Notes: a model not told the origin generated them from the letters alone. Positions 1 to 8,836 are shown, counted from the stretch's first letter. The stretch is 64,000 nucleotides of DNA from Clostridiales bacterium (GCA_018371275.1 JAHALF010000005.1:57357-121356); one strand, 5' to 3'. Made by a program: numbers and translations.

Positions 1-1
1 T

Positions 2-70
2 GGAGGCTATATGGTGAAAAAAATGATTGAAGCTCAAGAAAGACATATGGCAGGACAACAAAATAGTTAA
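2..70 (+). CDS. C-terminal end of an unidentified protein (partial)
   Basis: An open frame enters from the left edge and stops at TAA, giving a 22-residue tail that ends in EAQERHMAGQQNS. It is followed at once by a strong terminator, so it is the 3' end of a real transcription unit. The tail is basic and hydrophilic, with no motif I recognise, so no function is assigned. Confidence 0.6.
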   Translation, partial: GGYMVKKMIEAQERHMAGQQNS

Positions 71-78
71 TAACTAAC

Positions 79-120
79 AAAAAGAGTATTGCTTATTTTT
101 TATAAGTGGTACTCTTTTTT
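79..120 (+). terminator. Rho-independent terminator
   Basis: The arms AAAAAGAGTA (79-88) and TACTCTTTTT pair, with an extra inner CTTAT/ATAAG stem, and the structure ends in a T run. It closes the partial gene at the left edge. Confidence 0.85.
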
Positions 121-156
121 ATTAAATTTTTACATAAATTTATTTTGTAAAAGTTA

Positions 157-185
157 TTTAATATATTAGTTTCCTGTGGTATAAT
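157..185 (+). promoter_or_regulatory. Sigma-A promoter, extended -10
   Basis: TATAAT at 180-185 is preceded by TGG, an extended -10 element. TTTAAT at 157-162 is a weak -35 at 17-bp spacing. It lies between the terminator and the ABC-F gene and would drive that gene and those after it. Confidence 0.6.
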
Positions 186-218
186 TATAAATAACTAAAA
201 AGAAAAGGAGCATTATAT

Positions 219-1775
219 ATGAGTATTCTAACAGTAAAAAATGTAAGCCACGTTTTTGGTGGTAGAACAATTTTTGAAGATGTATCTTTTAGGTTATTAA
301 AAGGAGAACACGTTGGACTTATTGGAGCTAATGGTGAAGGTAAGTCTACATTTATGAAAATAATAACAAATAAGCTTATGCCAGATGAGGGTACAATAGA
401 ATGGTCTAATCGCGTGAGAGTAGCTTATATGGATCAGCACGCAGAGCTTAAAAAAGGTGATAGTATAAGAGATAGCTTAAAGGTTGCTTTTGAATATTTA
501 TTTGATATAGAAAAAGAATTAAATGAAACTTATATGAAAATGGGAGAAGCAGATGAAAAACAAATGGATAAACTTATGGAGAATGCTGCTAATCTTCAAG
601 ATATTTTAGATATGAGTGATTTTTATAATATAGATATAAAAGTAGATGAGATAGCCCGTGGACTTGGTTTATATGATTTGGGACTTGATAAGAATGTAGA
701 TGATTTATCAGGTGGACAAAGGACTAAAATATTGTTAGGTAGGTTACTTTTACAAAATCCAGATATACTTCTTTTAGATGAGCCTACTAACTATTTAGAT
801 GAAGAACATATCTCTTGGTTACAGGATTATCTTTTAAAATATGAAAATGCTTTTATTCTTATATCTCACGATTTAGAATTTTTAAATAGTGTTGTAAATA
901 TTATATATCACGTTGAAAATTCAAAACTTACTAGATATGTAGGTAATTATGATGAGTTTTTAAGGTTATATGAACAAAATAAAAGACAATTAGAGGCAGC
1001 TTATGAAAGGCAACAACAAGAAATAAGTGATTTACAAGATTTTATATCTAGAAATAAAGCAAGAGTAGCAACTGCTGGGATGGCTAGAGCAAGACAGAAA
1101 AAGTTAGATAAAATGGATATAATAGAGCTTTCTAAAGAAAAACCAAAGCCAGAATTTAGATTTAAACAAGCTAGAACTTCAGATAGGCTTATTTTTGAAA
1201 CAAAGAACCTTGTTATAGGTTATGATGAGGCATTATGCAAACCTTTAAATCTTCTTTTAGAACGTGGACAAAAAGTAGCTATAGTTGGTTCTAATGGTCT
1301 TGGAAAAACTACTCTTTTAAAAAGTCTTTTAGGAGAAATCAATCCTATAAGTGGAGAGGTTTTAAAGGGTGCTAATCAGTTTATTGGATATTTTGAACAA
1401 GAAATAAAAGAAGATAATAATAAAACTTGTATAGAAGAAATTTGGGATGAGTTTCCATCTTTTACTCAATATGAAGTTAGACAAGCCTTGGCTAAATGTT
1501 CTTTAACAACAGATCATATAGAAAGTAAAGTATATGTTTTAAGTGGTGGAGAACAAGCTAAAGTAAGACTTTGTAAAATAATGAACAAAGAAACCAATAT
1601 TCTCATTTTGGATGAACCTACTAACCATTTAGATAAAGATGCTAAAGATGAGCTTAAAAGAGTTTTAAAAGAATATAAAGGTACTATACTTATGGTTTGC
1701 CATGAACCAGAATTTTATAAGGATATAGTTACAGATATATGGGACTTTAAAGATTTAACATTAAAGATAGTTTAA
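219..1775 (+). CDS. ABC-F family ATPase (YkpA/YbiT-like)
   Basis: A soluble twin-ATPase of the ABC-F type, a family that binds the ribosomal E site and relieves stalled translation or gives antibiotic resistance. Walker A motifs are at about residues 36-44 (GANGEGKST) and 357-365 (GSNGLGKTT). Signature motifs are LSGGQ at 163-167 and LSGGE at 441-445, with Walker B/DEPTNYLD and DEPTNHLD downstream of each. The charged helical linker, about residues 250-320, is the tRNA-interaction region. There are no membrane segments, so it is not a transporter. The ATG follows AAAAGGAG. Its length fits the YkpA/YbiT subgroup, which is not a classic resistance subgroup. The client is unknown. Confidence 0.9.
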   Translation: MSILTVKNVSHVFGGRTIFEDVSFRLLKGEHVGLIGANGEGKSTFMKIITNKLMPDEGTIEWSNRVRVAYMDQHAELKKGDSIRDSLKVAFEYLFDIEKELNETYMKMGEADEKQMDKLMENAANLQDILDMSDFYNIDIKVDEIARGLGLYDLGLDKNVDDLSGGQRTKILLGRLLLQNPDILLLDEPTNYLDEEHISWLQDYLLKYENAFILISHDLEFLNSVVNIIYHVENSKLTRYVGNYDEFLRLYEQNKRQLEAAYERQQQEISDLQDFISRNKARVATAGMARARQKKLDKMDIIELSKEKPKPEFRFKQARTSDRLIFETKNLVIGYDEALCKPLNLLLERGQKVAIVGSNGLGKTTLLKSLLGEINPISGEVLKGANQFIGYFEQEIKEDNNKTCIEEIWDEFPSFTQYEVRQALAKCSLTTDHIESKVYVLSGGEQAKVRLCKIMNKETNILILDEPTNHLDKDAKDELKRVLKEYKGTILMVCHEPEFYKDIVTDIWDFKDLTLKIV

Positions 1776-1785
1776 TAGGTGTTAT

Positions 1786-2349
1786 ATGAAGATAAATACT
1801 ACTATTCTTTCAAAAGATTTTATAAAAGAAAGTATATCAATCGGTGATATAGTGATAGATGCCACAATGGGACGAGGCAATGATACATTATTTCTTAGGC
1901 AATTAGTAGGAGAAATGGGGTTTGTTTATGCTTTTGATATACAAAAAGAGGCTATAGAAACTACTAAAAATAAACTTATAGAAAATAATGTTTATAATAA
2001 TGTTTCACTTATTTTAGATGGTCATCAAAATATAGATAAATATATAGAAAATAATATTATATCTTGTGTTGTTTTTAACTTTGGATATTTACCAAAAGGA
2101 GATCATAATATAGCTACAAAACCAGATACAAGTGTAATAGCTATACAAAAATGTTTACAACTTTTAAAAATAAAAGGTATTATAAGTCTTTGTGTTTATC
2201 AGGGTGGAGATACAGGATTTGAAGAAAAACAGGCTATTTTAAATTATATAAAGAGTTTAGATTATAATAAATATACAGTAATAGTTTCTGATTTTTTTAA
2301 TCGTCCTAATTACCCACCTATACATATAAAAATTATAAAGGAAATGTAG
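1786..2349 (+). CDS. mnmM: tRNA 5-aminomethyluridine methyltransferase MnmM (YtqB family)
   Basis: A class I SAM-dependent methyltransferase of the YtqB family. In Gram-positive bacteria this family is now known as MnmM, which methylates nm5(s2)U at the tRNA wobble position to mnm5(s2)U. The SAM-binding loop is at about residues 25-34 (DATMGRGNDT). The family hallmark NFGYLPKGDH is at 98-107. At 187 aa it is full length for this single-domain family. It starts 10 nt after the ABC-F stop with SD AGGTG, so the two are probably co-transcribed. Older annotations call this family a putative rRNA methylase. Confidence 0.85.
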   Translation: MKINTTILSKDFIKESISIGDIVIDATMGRGNDTLFLRQLVGEMGFVYAFDIQKEAIETTKNKLIENNVYNNVSLILDGHQNIDKYIENNIISCVVFNFGYLPKGDHNIATKPDTSVIAIQKCLQLLKIKGIISLCVYQGGDTGFEEKQAILNYIKSLDYNKYTVIVSDFFNRPNYPPIHIKIIKEM

Positions 2350-2366
2350 AGAAGGGATTAAATATT

Positions 2367-3194
2367 ATGAATTATAAACTTTTTGCAATAGATTGTGATA
2401 ACACATTTATAAAGCATACTGGAGAAATACACCAAGATAATATAAAAGCTATAAATATGCTTTTAGAAAAAGGAATAAAAGTAGTTATAGCTACAGGTAG
2501 AAATGATATTCTTGTAAAAGACTATATGGATGAATCTGGATTTAAAGAAGAAATAGTAATAGGTTGTAATGGTGCATCTATAAGAGATTTAAAGGATAAT
2601 AGAATTATACAATTAAATTGTATACCAAAAGATACTATGAAGGAAATGATACATATTTGTTTAGAAAATAATATAAAAGCTAAAATGTATACATTAACAG
2701 AAAGCTACTCTACTTGTAAAGAAAATTCTGGAGATGAACTTAAAGAGGTTTTAACTTATACTAAACAACTTAGTATGTCTTTAGAATACAAATATGAAGA
2801 GGACTTAGATAGTTTAGTAGATAAAAAAGATTTTTTGAAGATGGTAGTATTGGAAGAAGATAGGGAAAAACTTTTGGATATACAAAATAAATTTAAACAA
2901 TTAGAAGGTATTAATGCAGTTATATCATCAAAAATATGTTTAGATATAATAAAAAAAGGAGTTTCTAAAGGAGAAGCTTTAAAACATTATGCTAATATGC
3001 TTGGAATAAATAAAGAAGAAATAGTAGCCATTGGAGACAGTGAAAATGATTTAGAAATGTTAAATTTTGCTGGGTTTTCTGTTGCTATGGGAAATGCAGA
3101 GGACTTTGTAAAAAGTGCTTGTAATATGGTTACTTTAACTAATGATGAGGGTGGCGTTGCATACGCCATAAATAAAATAATTGGTAATGAATAG
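2367..3194 (+). CDS. Cof-type HAD-IIB phosphatase
   Basis: A cytosolic haloacid-dehalogenase phosphatase, probably acting on a sugar phosphate or other small phosphorylated metabolite. Motif I is D9-x-D11-N-T, with D9 the expected nucleophile. The conserved motif III lysine is near 201 (KG). Motif IV is GDSEND at 223-228. The region between them, about 85-190, is the type IIB cap. Its 275 aa is the normal Cof length. It sits 17 nt after mnmM, and its end overlaps the next gene, so it belongs to the same operon. Substrate cannot be inferred. Confidence 0.88.
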   Translation: MNYKLFAIDCDNTFIKHTGEIHQDNIKAINMLLEKGIKVVIATGRNDILVKDYMDESGFKEEIVIGCNGASIRDLKDNRIIQLNCIPKDTMKEMIHICLENNIKAKMYTLTESYSTCKENSGDELKEVLTYTKQLSMSLEYKYEEDLDSLVDKKDFLKMVVLEEDREKLLDIQNKFKQLEGINAVISSKICLDIIKKGVSKGEALKHYANMLGINKEEIVAIGDSENDLEMLNFAGFSVAMGNAEDFVKSACNMVTLTNDEGGVAYAINKIIGNE

Positions 3195-3960
3195 TTTACA
3201 TAAGCAAACATATGAGCATATTAAAGGTTCAGATACAGTTATTATTTTTATACACGGTTTTACTGAGTCTCCTAATCAGTTTTTAAATTTAATTGATATA
3301 GCTTTAAATAGCGGGTATTCTTATTTGAATTTACTTTTACCAGGGCACGGGACAACATCTAGAGAATTTTCTAAAAATGGATATAAAAAGTGGACTGGAT
3401 ATGTAGATAAACAAATAGAAGAGATGCAAAAAATATATAAAAATATTTTTTTAGTAGGGCATTCTATGGGTTGCTTATTAGCTATTAATACATATTTAAA
3501 AGATAAGTATAATATAAAAGGAATATTTTGTATTAATATACCCTTTAACATTAGAGTAGACTTTAAAACGTTTATATCTGGTGCTAAAATAGTTTTTATT
3601 CCTAATTATATAAAAGATGATTTTACAAAAGAAATGAAAAATAGGACAAGTATATCTAATAAAAAATTATTATTATATATTTTTTGGATACCAAGATATA
3701 TAGATTTATTTTATTTAAGTTATAAAATATACTTTAATATTAAAAATATAAAAATTCCTACTATTTATTTACAGTCCTATAATGATGGTCTTGTTTCTAT
3801 AAAATCTGCTATAAAAATAAGGAACATTTTAAAAAAACACAATATAAAAAAATCTGTAATTATTGTTTTAAAAAATTCTGGGCATTTTGATTATAGCAAA
3901 GAAGATAAAAAAACTATAGAAAAAAGTCTTTTAAGTTTTATAAAAAAATATAATGTATAG
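3187..3960 (+). CDS. alpha/beta hydrolase (carboxylesterase/monoacylglycerol-lipase-like)
   Basis: A serine hydrolase with the alpha/beta fold. The oxyanion-hole motif HGF is at 23-25. The nucleophile elbow GHSMG puts the catalytic Ser at 93. D200 (YNDG) and H233 (SGHFD) complete a plausible triad. At 257 aa without a signal peptide, it should act on small esters in the cytoplasm. The ATG at 3187 overlaps the end of the HAD gene by 8 nt with no obvious SD, so translation is probably coupled. A TTG two codons upstream is the only alternative. The substrate is unknown. Confidence 0.82.
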   Translation: MNSLHKQTYEHIKGSDTVIIFIHGFTESPNQFLNLIDIALNSGYSYLNLLLPGHGTTSREFSKNGYKKWTGYVDKQIEEMQKIYKNIFLVGHSMGCLLAINTYLKDKYNIKGIFCINIPFNIRVDFKTFISGAKIVFIPNYIKDDFTKEMKNRTSISNKKLLLYIFWIPRYIDLFYLSYKIYFNIKNIKIPTIYLQSYNDGLVSIKSAIKIRNILKKHNIKKSVIIVLKNSGHFDYSKEDKKTIEKSLLSFIKKYNV

Positions 3961-3970
3961 GAGGTGTTTA

Positions 3971-4930
3971 ATGGATAAGATATTAAAAAAACTTAGTTCC
4001 ATTGGAATAATACCAGTTGTTACTATTGATGATATAGAAAAAGCCATACCTTTAGCTGAAGCTTTAGTTGATGGTGGTATACATTGTGTAGAGATTACTT
4101 TTAGAACTGAACAAGCAGAAGAGTCTATAAAGAGAATAACTACACAAGTACCTAAAATGCTTGTTGGCGCTGGGACTATATTAAATACAGAACAAGCAGA
4201 CAAGGCTATTAATGCAGGTGCTAAGTTTTTAATAAGTCCTGGTTTAAATCCTAAAGTTGTTGAATATTGCATAGAAAAAAAGTATTTTATGATACCTGGT
4301 ATAGCTACGCCAAGTGATATAGAAAGGGCAATAAATCTTGGGGTTGATACAGTAAAATTTTTCCCAGCAGAGGCAGCTGGAGGTATTAATATGATAAAAT
4401 CTATGTCTTTGCCATATTCTGAAATGAGATTTATACCAACAGGTGGTATTAATAATAAAAATTTAAATGAATATTTATCTTTTGATAAAGTGATATGTTG
4501 CGGTGGAAGTTTTTTAACAAATGAAGAATATATTAGGACAAATAATTTTGAAAAAATAACAAAACTTTGTAAACAAGCTATTTTTAATATGCTTGGATTT
4601 GAAATAGACCACATTGGAATAAATACAAAAAATAGTGTAGAAGCAAATGAACTTGCTAAAAGTTTTAGTAAATTATTCAATTTTTCTATAAATGAAAATG
4701 ATTTTTCTGTATTTATGGATAAAAGTATAGAAATTATAAAAAGTTTATATTTAGGTAAATATGGTCATATTGCTATAAAGACCAATTATATAGAACGTGC
4801 TATTAATTATATAGAAGCTATGGGTGGGAAATTTGATATATCTACTTTAAAACAAGAAAATGGATATATTAAATCTATATTTTTAAAAGAAGAAATAGGT
4901 GGATATGCTATACAGATAGTACAAAAATAA
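3971..4930 (+). CDS. KDPG/KHG aldolase fused to a VOC-like C-terminal domain
   Basis: The N-terminal 205 residues or so are a class I aldolase for 2-keto-3-deoxy-6-phosphogluconate or 4-hydroxy-2-oxoglutarate. The residues line up with E. coli Eda at a constant offset: E41, R45, T69, P90 and the Schiff-base lysine K129 (VKFFPAEA). The remaining 110 residues or so begin at GFEIDHIGINT and have the beta-alpha-beta layout of the vicinal-oxygen-chelate/glyoxalase superfamily. Few of the usual metal ligands are evident, so this part may be binding-only or structural. SD GGAGGTG at 3960-3966 fixes the ATG at 3971. It closes the operon before a strong terminator. Confidence 0.85.
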   Translation: MDKILKKLSSIGIIPVVTIDDIEKAIPLAEALVDGGIHCVEITFRTEQAEESIKRITTQVPKMLVGAGTILNTEQADKAINAGAKFLISPGLNPKVVEYCIEKKYFMIPGIATPSDIERAINLGVDTVKFFPAEAAGGINMIKSMSLPYSEMRFIPTGGINNKNLNEYLSFDKVICCGGSFLTNEEYIRTNNFEKITKLCKQAIFNMLGFEIDHIGINTKNSVEANELAKSFSKLFNFSINENDFSVFMDKSIEIIKSLYLGKYGHIAIKTNYIERAINYIEAMGGKFDISTLKQENGYIKSIFLKEEIGGYAIQIVQK

Positions 4931-4961
4931 GAAAAGACTATTTATTTAGCCTTTTCTTATT
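4926..4961. terminator. Bidirectional terminator between convergent genes
   Basis: The perfect arms AATAAGAAAAG (4926-4936) and CTTTTCTTATT (4951-4961) lie between the aldolase gene and the convergent EIIB gene. The A/T flanks would give a U tract on either strand. Confidence 0.85.
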
Positions 4962-4967
4962 TTATAA

Positions 4968-5504
4968 TTAATTATTTAATTCCTGTTCAATAGCTTTTCT
5001 AATTTGTTCTATTTTTAATCCATAAATAATATGAACATTATGTTCATCAAGAATAATAACTTTGCTAGCACCAGTTTCATTTATTAGTAAATCTTCATTT
5101 ACTTTAGAAACATCTTTTAAAATAAGCCTTAATCTAGTCATACAATTAGTTAAGCTTTCAATATTGTTTTTGCTGCCTATACCTTCTAATATTTTTTTTA
5201 CATTGATATCATTAATATATCCTTCATCAGCTTTTTCATTTTTTATTTCTTTATCTATAGCTTCTCTTATTAAATCAATATGTAAGCCATATACAACATT
5301 AACATCATTACCATTTATAATAACTTTGCTAGCACCAGTCTCATTTATTAATAAATCTTCATCTACTTTAGAACTATCAGTTAAAACAAGTCTTAATCTA
5401 GTCATACAGTTTGTAATAAATTTAATATTTTCTTTTCCTCCAAGACCTTTTAAAACTTTTTTAGCATAATCTTTTGTAGGTTTATTTAAATCAATATTAA
5501 TCAT
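4968..5504 (-). CDS. Free-standing tandem PTS EIIB-domain protein
   Basis: Two glucose-family PTS EIIB domains in a row and nothing else. Each carries the phospho-cysteine motif NCMTRLRL (C33 and C121). Both also contain INETGASKVI, and the domains are offset by exactly 88 residues. EIIB normally passes phosphate from EIIA to the sugar bound by a membrane EIIC. Here there is no EIIC, no EIIA, no membrane helix and no PTS neighbour. Possible roles are a phosphate-relay partner for distant EIIC proteins, a sensor of PTS state, or a phosphate sink. SD AAGGAGG and a good promoter show it is a single-gene unit. Confidence 0.8.
   Translation of the reverse strand: MINIDLNKPTKDYAKKVLKGLGGKENIKFITNCMTRLRLVLTDSSKVDEDLLINETGASKVIINGNDVNVVYGLHIDLIREAIDKEIKNEKADEGYINDINVKKILEGIGSKNNIESLTNCMTRLRLILKDVSKVNEDLLINETGASKVIILDEHNVHIIYGLKIEQIRKAIEQELNN
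5050..5427. repeat. 264-bp tandem duplication inside the EIIB gene
   Basis: Segments at about 5055 and 5319 are nearly identical over about 85 bp (CTTTGCTAGCACCAGT and flanks). The spacing is 264 bp, exactly 88 codons. The nucleotide identity exceeds what protein conservation requires, pointing to recent duplication or gene conversion. Confidence 0.7.
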
Positions 5505-5542
5505 ATTATTCCTCCTTAAATAATTTATTATTATCTATCTAG

Positions 5543-5570
5543 ATTATATCAAATAATAAAAAAAATTCAA
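5543..5570 (-). promoter_or_regulatory. Sigma-A promoter of the tandem EIIB gene
   Basis: On the minus strand TTGAAT (5570-5565) and TATAAT (5548-5543) are 16 bp apart, about 40 bp upstream of the EIIB start. Confidence 0.7.
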
Positions 5571-5655
5571 CTATTTTTATTTAAAATATAAAAATAATTA
5601 TATACTTACAAAAAAATATGTACATAATATACTATTTTTTAATTTTAAATTATTA

Positions 5656-7053
5656 TTAATTTATATATTTTAATAGTGTATCTTTAATAATAGAGTTATC
5701 ACATTTTCCATTAAAGACTTTCATACATTGACCTATTAAATATTTAAGTGCTTTTTCTTTGCCATTTTTATAATCATTAATAGAATTAGGATTTTGTTGT
5801 ATAATTTTTATTATAACATTTTCAATAAGGTTTGTATCTGTTATTAAATATAAATTATTTTTTTCTATAAATGTTATAGGATTTTTATTGTTTATAATTA
5901 TTTCATAAAATACATTTTTATATGTATCTCTTGATATTTTATTGTTTAAAAATAAACTTATAAGTGTTGATATATAAGTGGTATTAAATTTAATATCTTC
6001 GATATATAGTTTATTTTCATTTATTATTTTAAATAATTCCCCACATATAAGATTTGAAATTTCTTTAGGATAGTTATTTATTTTGATTAAATCATCAAAA
6101 AGGTTAGTTATTTTTGGCGATGATAATATAGAATCTATATTATTTTTACTTAAATTATACTGTTCTTTATATATTTTTCTTTTTTCATTAGGTAGTGTAG
6201 GTAATGTATTTGATATATTTTCTATAAACTCATAGGATAAATTTATAGGTATTATATCAGGGTCTTTAAAATAACAATAGTCTTGTATAGTTTCTTTATT
6301 TCTCATAAAAATAGTTACATTTTTATCTTCATCAAATTTTCTTGTTTCTATATTTATATCATGCCCATTTTCTAATAAATTTATATGTCTTTTTGTTTCA
6401 AATTCTATTGCCTTTCTTATAGACTTAAAAGAACCAACATTTTTAATTTCTACTCTATTACCTAATGGCATATTTTCTTTTCGAATAGATAAATTTATGT
6501 CTACACGCATAGAGCCTTCTTGCATTTTACAATCAGATATATTACAAAATATTAAAATTTCTTTTAAAATATTTAAAAACTCTATAACCTCATTTGCATT
6601 TTCAAAATCTGGCATAGTAACAAGTTCTAAAAGGGGAATACCAGCTCTATTATAATCAATATTATTGCTTTTTCCTTTTTTACCTGCATCTTCTTCCATA
6701 TGAATTTCTTTAATATTTATTTTTTTATTTTCTAAACTAATATATCCATTTTTACAAATAGGATTATAAAATTGAGTTATTTGGTACCCTTTAGGTAAAT
6801 CTTTATAAAAATAATTTTTTCTATCAAATAATATTTTATTGCTTATTTTACAATTTGTAGCAATACCTGTTTTTATAGCAAGAGAGATAGCCTCTTTATT
6901 AGGTGTAGGTAATGATCCAGGTAATCCTAAGCAAATAGGACAAATATTTTTGTTTTCTTCATCGCCAAATCTAGATTTACATGTACAAAACATTTTATTT
7001 TTAGTAAGTAACTCAATGTGTACTTCTAAACCTATATTTACTTTATAATCCAT
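5656..7053 (-). CDS. gatB: Aspartyl/glutamyl-tRNA amidotransferase subunit B
   Basis: GatB binds the misacylated Glu-tRNA(Gln) or Asp-tRNA(Asn), phosphorylates the carboxylate and amidates it with ammonia channelled from GatA. The N-terminal signature GLEVHIEL and the cysteine cluster CPICLGLPGSLP are present. The C-terminal third, about residues 315-465, is the helical tRNA-tail domain (YqeY-like). Its 465 aa is close to the family norm. An ATG four codons upstream overlaps the SD; GGAGG sits correctly only for the ATG at 7053, which I take as the start. It follows gatA by 11 nt in the same operon. Confidence 0.95.
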   Translation of the reverse strand: MDYKVNIGLEVHIELLTKNKMFCTCKSRFGDEENKNICPICLGLPGSLPTPNKEAISLAIKTGIATNCKISNKILFDRKNYFYKDLPKGYQITQFYNPICKNGYISLENKKINIKEIHMEEDAGKKGKSNNIDYNRAGIPLLELVTMPDFENANEVIEFLNILKEILIFCNISDCKMQEGSMRVDINLSIRKENMPLGNRVEIKNVGSFKSIRKAIEFETKRHINLLENGHDINIETRKFDEDKNVTIFMRNKETIQDYCYFKDPDIIPINLSYEFIENISNTLPTLPNEKRKIYKEQYNLSKNNIDSILSSPKITNLFDDLIKINNYPKEISNLICGELFKIINENKLYIEDIKFNTTYISTLISLFLNNKISRDTYKNVFYEIIINNKNPITFIEKNNLYLITDTNLIENVIIKIIQQNPNSINDYKNGKEKALKYLIGQCMKVFNGKCDNSIIKDTLLKYIN

Positions 7054-7064
7054 ATTATCCTCCA

Positions 7065-8495
7065 TTAAATTATATTAGGTCTTTTTAAATGAAAATCGGT
7101 ATTATTTTGAAATTGTATAGCACTATTTAATATTATGTTATCTTTAAGATAGTTACCTATTAATTGTATACCAACAGGCATGTTTTTTTCAGTAAATCCA
7201 CAAGGAATAGATATGGAAGGAATTCCTAGTAGATTACTACTTGTTAAAAATATATCTGTATCATTACTATCATTAAAAGATGTAGCAGATGTAGGTGTTG
7301 TAGGTGTTAATAAAATATCATATTTATTAAAAGTCTCTTTAAACTGTTTTGATATATAGTTTTTAGCATTAAGTGCACTTTTGTAATAACTATTATTGTT
7401 ATCTTTATTTTTTAATATAAAATTTCCAAACATTATACGTTTTTTTACTTCTGCACCAAAGGCTTCTGTTCTAGATTGTATACATAATTTTTCTAAACAA
7501 TCTATATTTTTAGGCTTATAACCATATTTTATACCATCATATCTAGCCATATTAGATATACACTGTGCACTAGATAAAATTTGATATGTTGGCATACTAT
7601 ACTCTATAACATCTAAATCTATTTCTTCTATTATAGCACCCATACTTTTAAAAATATTAATAGCATTTATTACTGCTATTTGTACGTTTTTATCACTATA
7701 TTCAATAAAATTTTTACATACACCAATTTTTATTTCTTTTATATTAAAATTTTTGTTTACAAAAGTAAAATTGTCTTTTTTTATTGTAGTATTATCATTT
7801 TTATCATAACCACTAATTATTTCTAAAGTTTTAGCACAATCTAAAGCATCTTTAGTCATAGGACCTATTTGGTCAAATTCTGGTGCAAAGGAAATAAGCC
7901 CATATCTTGATACAAGTCCATATGTTGGTTTAATACCTGTTACAGAACAAAATGAAGAAGGCTGTCTTATTGATCCACCAGTATCGGAGCCTAATGTGAA
8001 AATAGCTTCATTGTAAGATATTGAACTAGCACACCCACTACTAGAACCACCAGTAGATTTTGTATTATCCCAAGGATTTTCACATTTGCCAAAAAAGGAT
8101 GTTGTACCCGTGTCCCCCATAGCAAATTCGTCTAGATTAAGCTTTCCAACAAGTATAGCACCAGAATCTTCTAACCTTTTAAAAACAGTTGCATTATAAG
8201 GTGGTACAAAATCTTTAAGCATTTTAGATGCACAAGTTGTTTTTATATTTTTAGTGCATATATTATCTTTTACAGATATAGGTACCCCAGCAAAAATAGA
8301 TAATTGTTCTCCTTTATCTATTTTGGATTGAATTTCTTTAGCTTTATTAATAGCATATTCTTCTGTTAAAGTTATATATCCATTACTTTTATTTTTCATA
8401 TTTTCAAAGAAATATTTTACAACTTCAACACAACTTATTTCTTTATTCTTTATTTTTTCTCCAACTTGTAAGGCAGTCATATTTAAAATATTCAT
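7065..8495 (-). CDS. gatA: Aspartyl/glutamyl-tRNA amidotransferase subunit A
   Basis: The glutaminase subunit of GatCAB. It is an amidase-signature enzyme that releases ammonia from glutamine for GatB. The Ser-cisSer-Lys triad is visible as K76 (SVKDN), S151 (STGGSSSG) and S175 (DTGGSIRQP), spaced as in known GatA. At 476 aa it is full length. SD AGGAGG precedes the ATG. It lies between the very small gatC and gatB, the standard C-A-B order. Confidence 0.96.
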   Translation of the reverse strand: MNILNMTALQVGEKIKNKEISCVEVVKYFFENMKNKSNGYITLTEEYAINKAKEIQSKIDKGEQLSIFAGVPISVKDNICTKNIKTTCASKMLKDFVPPYNATVFKRLEDSGAILVGKLNLDEFAMGDTGTTSFFGKCENPWDNTKSTGGSSSGCASSISYNEAIFTLGSDTGGSIRQPSSFCSVTGIKPTYGLVSRYGLISFAPEFDQIGPMTKDALDCAKTLEIISGYDKNDNTTIKKDNFTFVNKNFNIKEIKIGVCKNFIEYSDKNVQIAVINAINIFKSMGAIIEEIDLDVIEYSMPTYQILSSAQCISNMARYDGIKYGYKPKNIDCLEKLCIQSRTEAFGAEVKKRIMFGNFILKNKDNNNSYYKSALNAKNYISKQFKETFNKYDILLTPTTPTSATSFNDSNDTDIFLTSSNLLGIPSISIPCGFTEKNMPVGIQLIGNYLKDNIILNSAIQFQNNTDFHLKRPNII

Positions 8496-8515
8496 ATAAA
8501 TATCCTCCTTTTAAA

Positions 8516-8695
8516 TTATATTGTTTCATTTTCAATATGGTTAAATATTGTTTCATCTATTTTTGGTAATTTAGATAATTTATCACATTTTTTTATAATG
8601 TTATTAATATTGTTTAGTATATAGTCTTTTTCTTCTTTATTAAGAGTAAATTTTGAGCAATTTTCTAAATTTATTATACATTTATCATCAATCAT
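8516..8695 (-). CDS. gatC: Short GatC-like subunit (59 aa)
   Basis: A 59-residue frame with strong SD GGGAGGT lies directly upstream of gatA. GatC is the small clamp that wraps the GatA-GatB interface. The core matches the GatC pattern: a hydrophobic start, an acidic/basic helix (NKEEKDYILNNINNIIKKCD), then KLSKLPKID, equivalent to the usual LNELDT. Typical GatC has about 95 residues. The C-terminal segment after the ExxPTSHV region is missing or reduced to about 10 residues (TIFNHIENETI). The stop is 20 nt before the gatA ATG. The assignment rests mostly on position, and a full-length GatC could exist elsewhere. Confidence 0.7.
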   Translation of the reverse strand: MIDDKCIINLENCSKFTLNKEEKDYILNNINNIIKKCDKLSKLPKIDETIFNHIENETI

Positions 8696-8728
8696 ATTTT
8701 ATTACCTCCCTTAAAAAGTAATTAATAT

Positions 8729-8757
8729 ATTTTACCATATAAATTTTGGGATTTAAA
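8729..8757 (-). promoter_or_regulatory. Likely gatCAB promoter
   Basis: On the minus strand TTTAAA (8757-8752) and TAAAAT (8734-8729) are 17 bp apart, about 35 bp upstream of the gatC start. The -35 match is modest. Confidence 0.45.
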
Positions 8758-8795
8758 GATTTTTAAAGATAAAAATTTTTTATACTATATATACA

Positions 8796-8835
8796 ATAAA
8801 ACTATTAAAATTTATATAAAATTTAATAGTTTTAT
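8796..8835. repeat. 14-bp perfect inverted repeat between divergent promoters
   Basis: ATAAAACTATTAAA (8796-8809) is the exact reverse complement of 8822-8835, around a 12-nt AT-rich centre. It ends one base before the cdaA -35 box. It lies between divergent promoters, where a terminator makes little sense, so an operator or supercoil-sensitive cruciform is more likely. Confidence 0.55.
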
Positions 8836-8836
8836 A

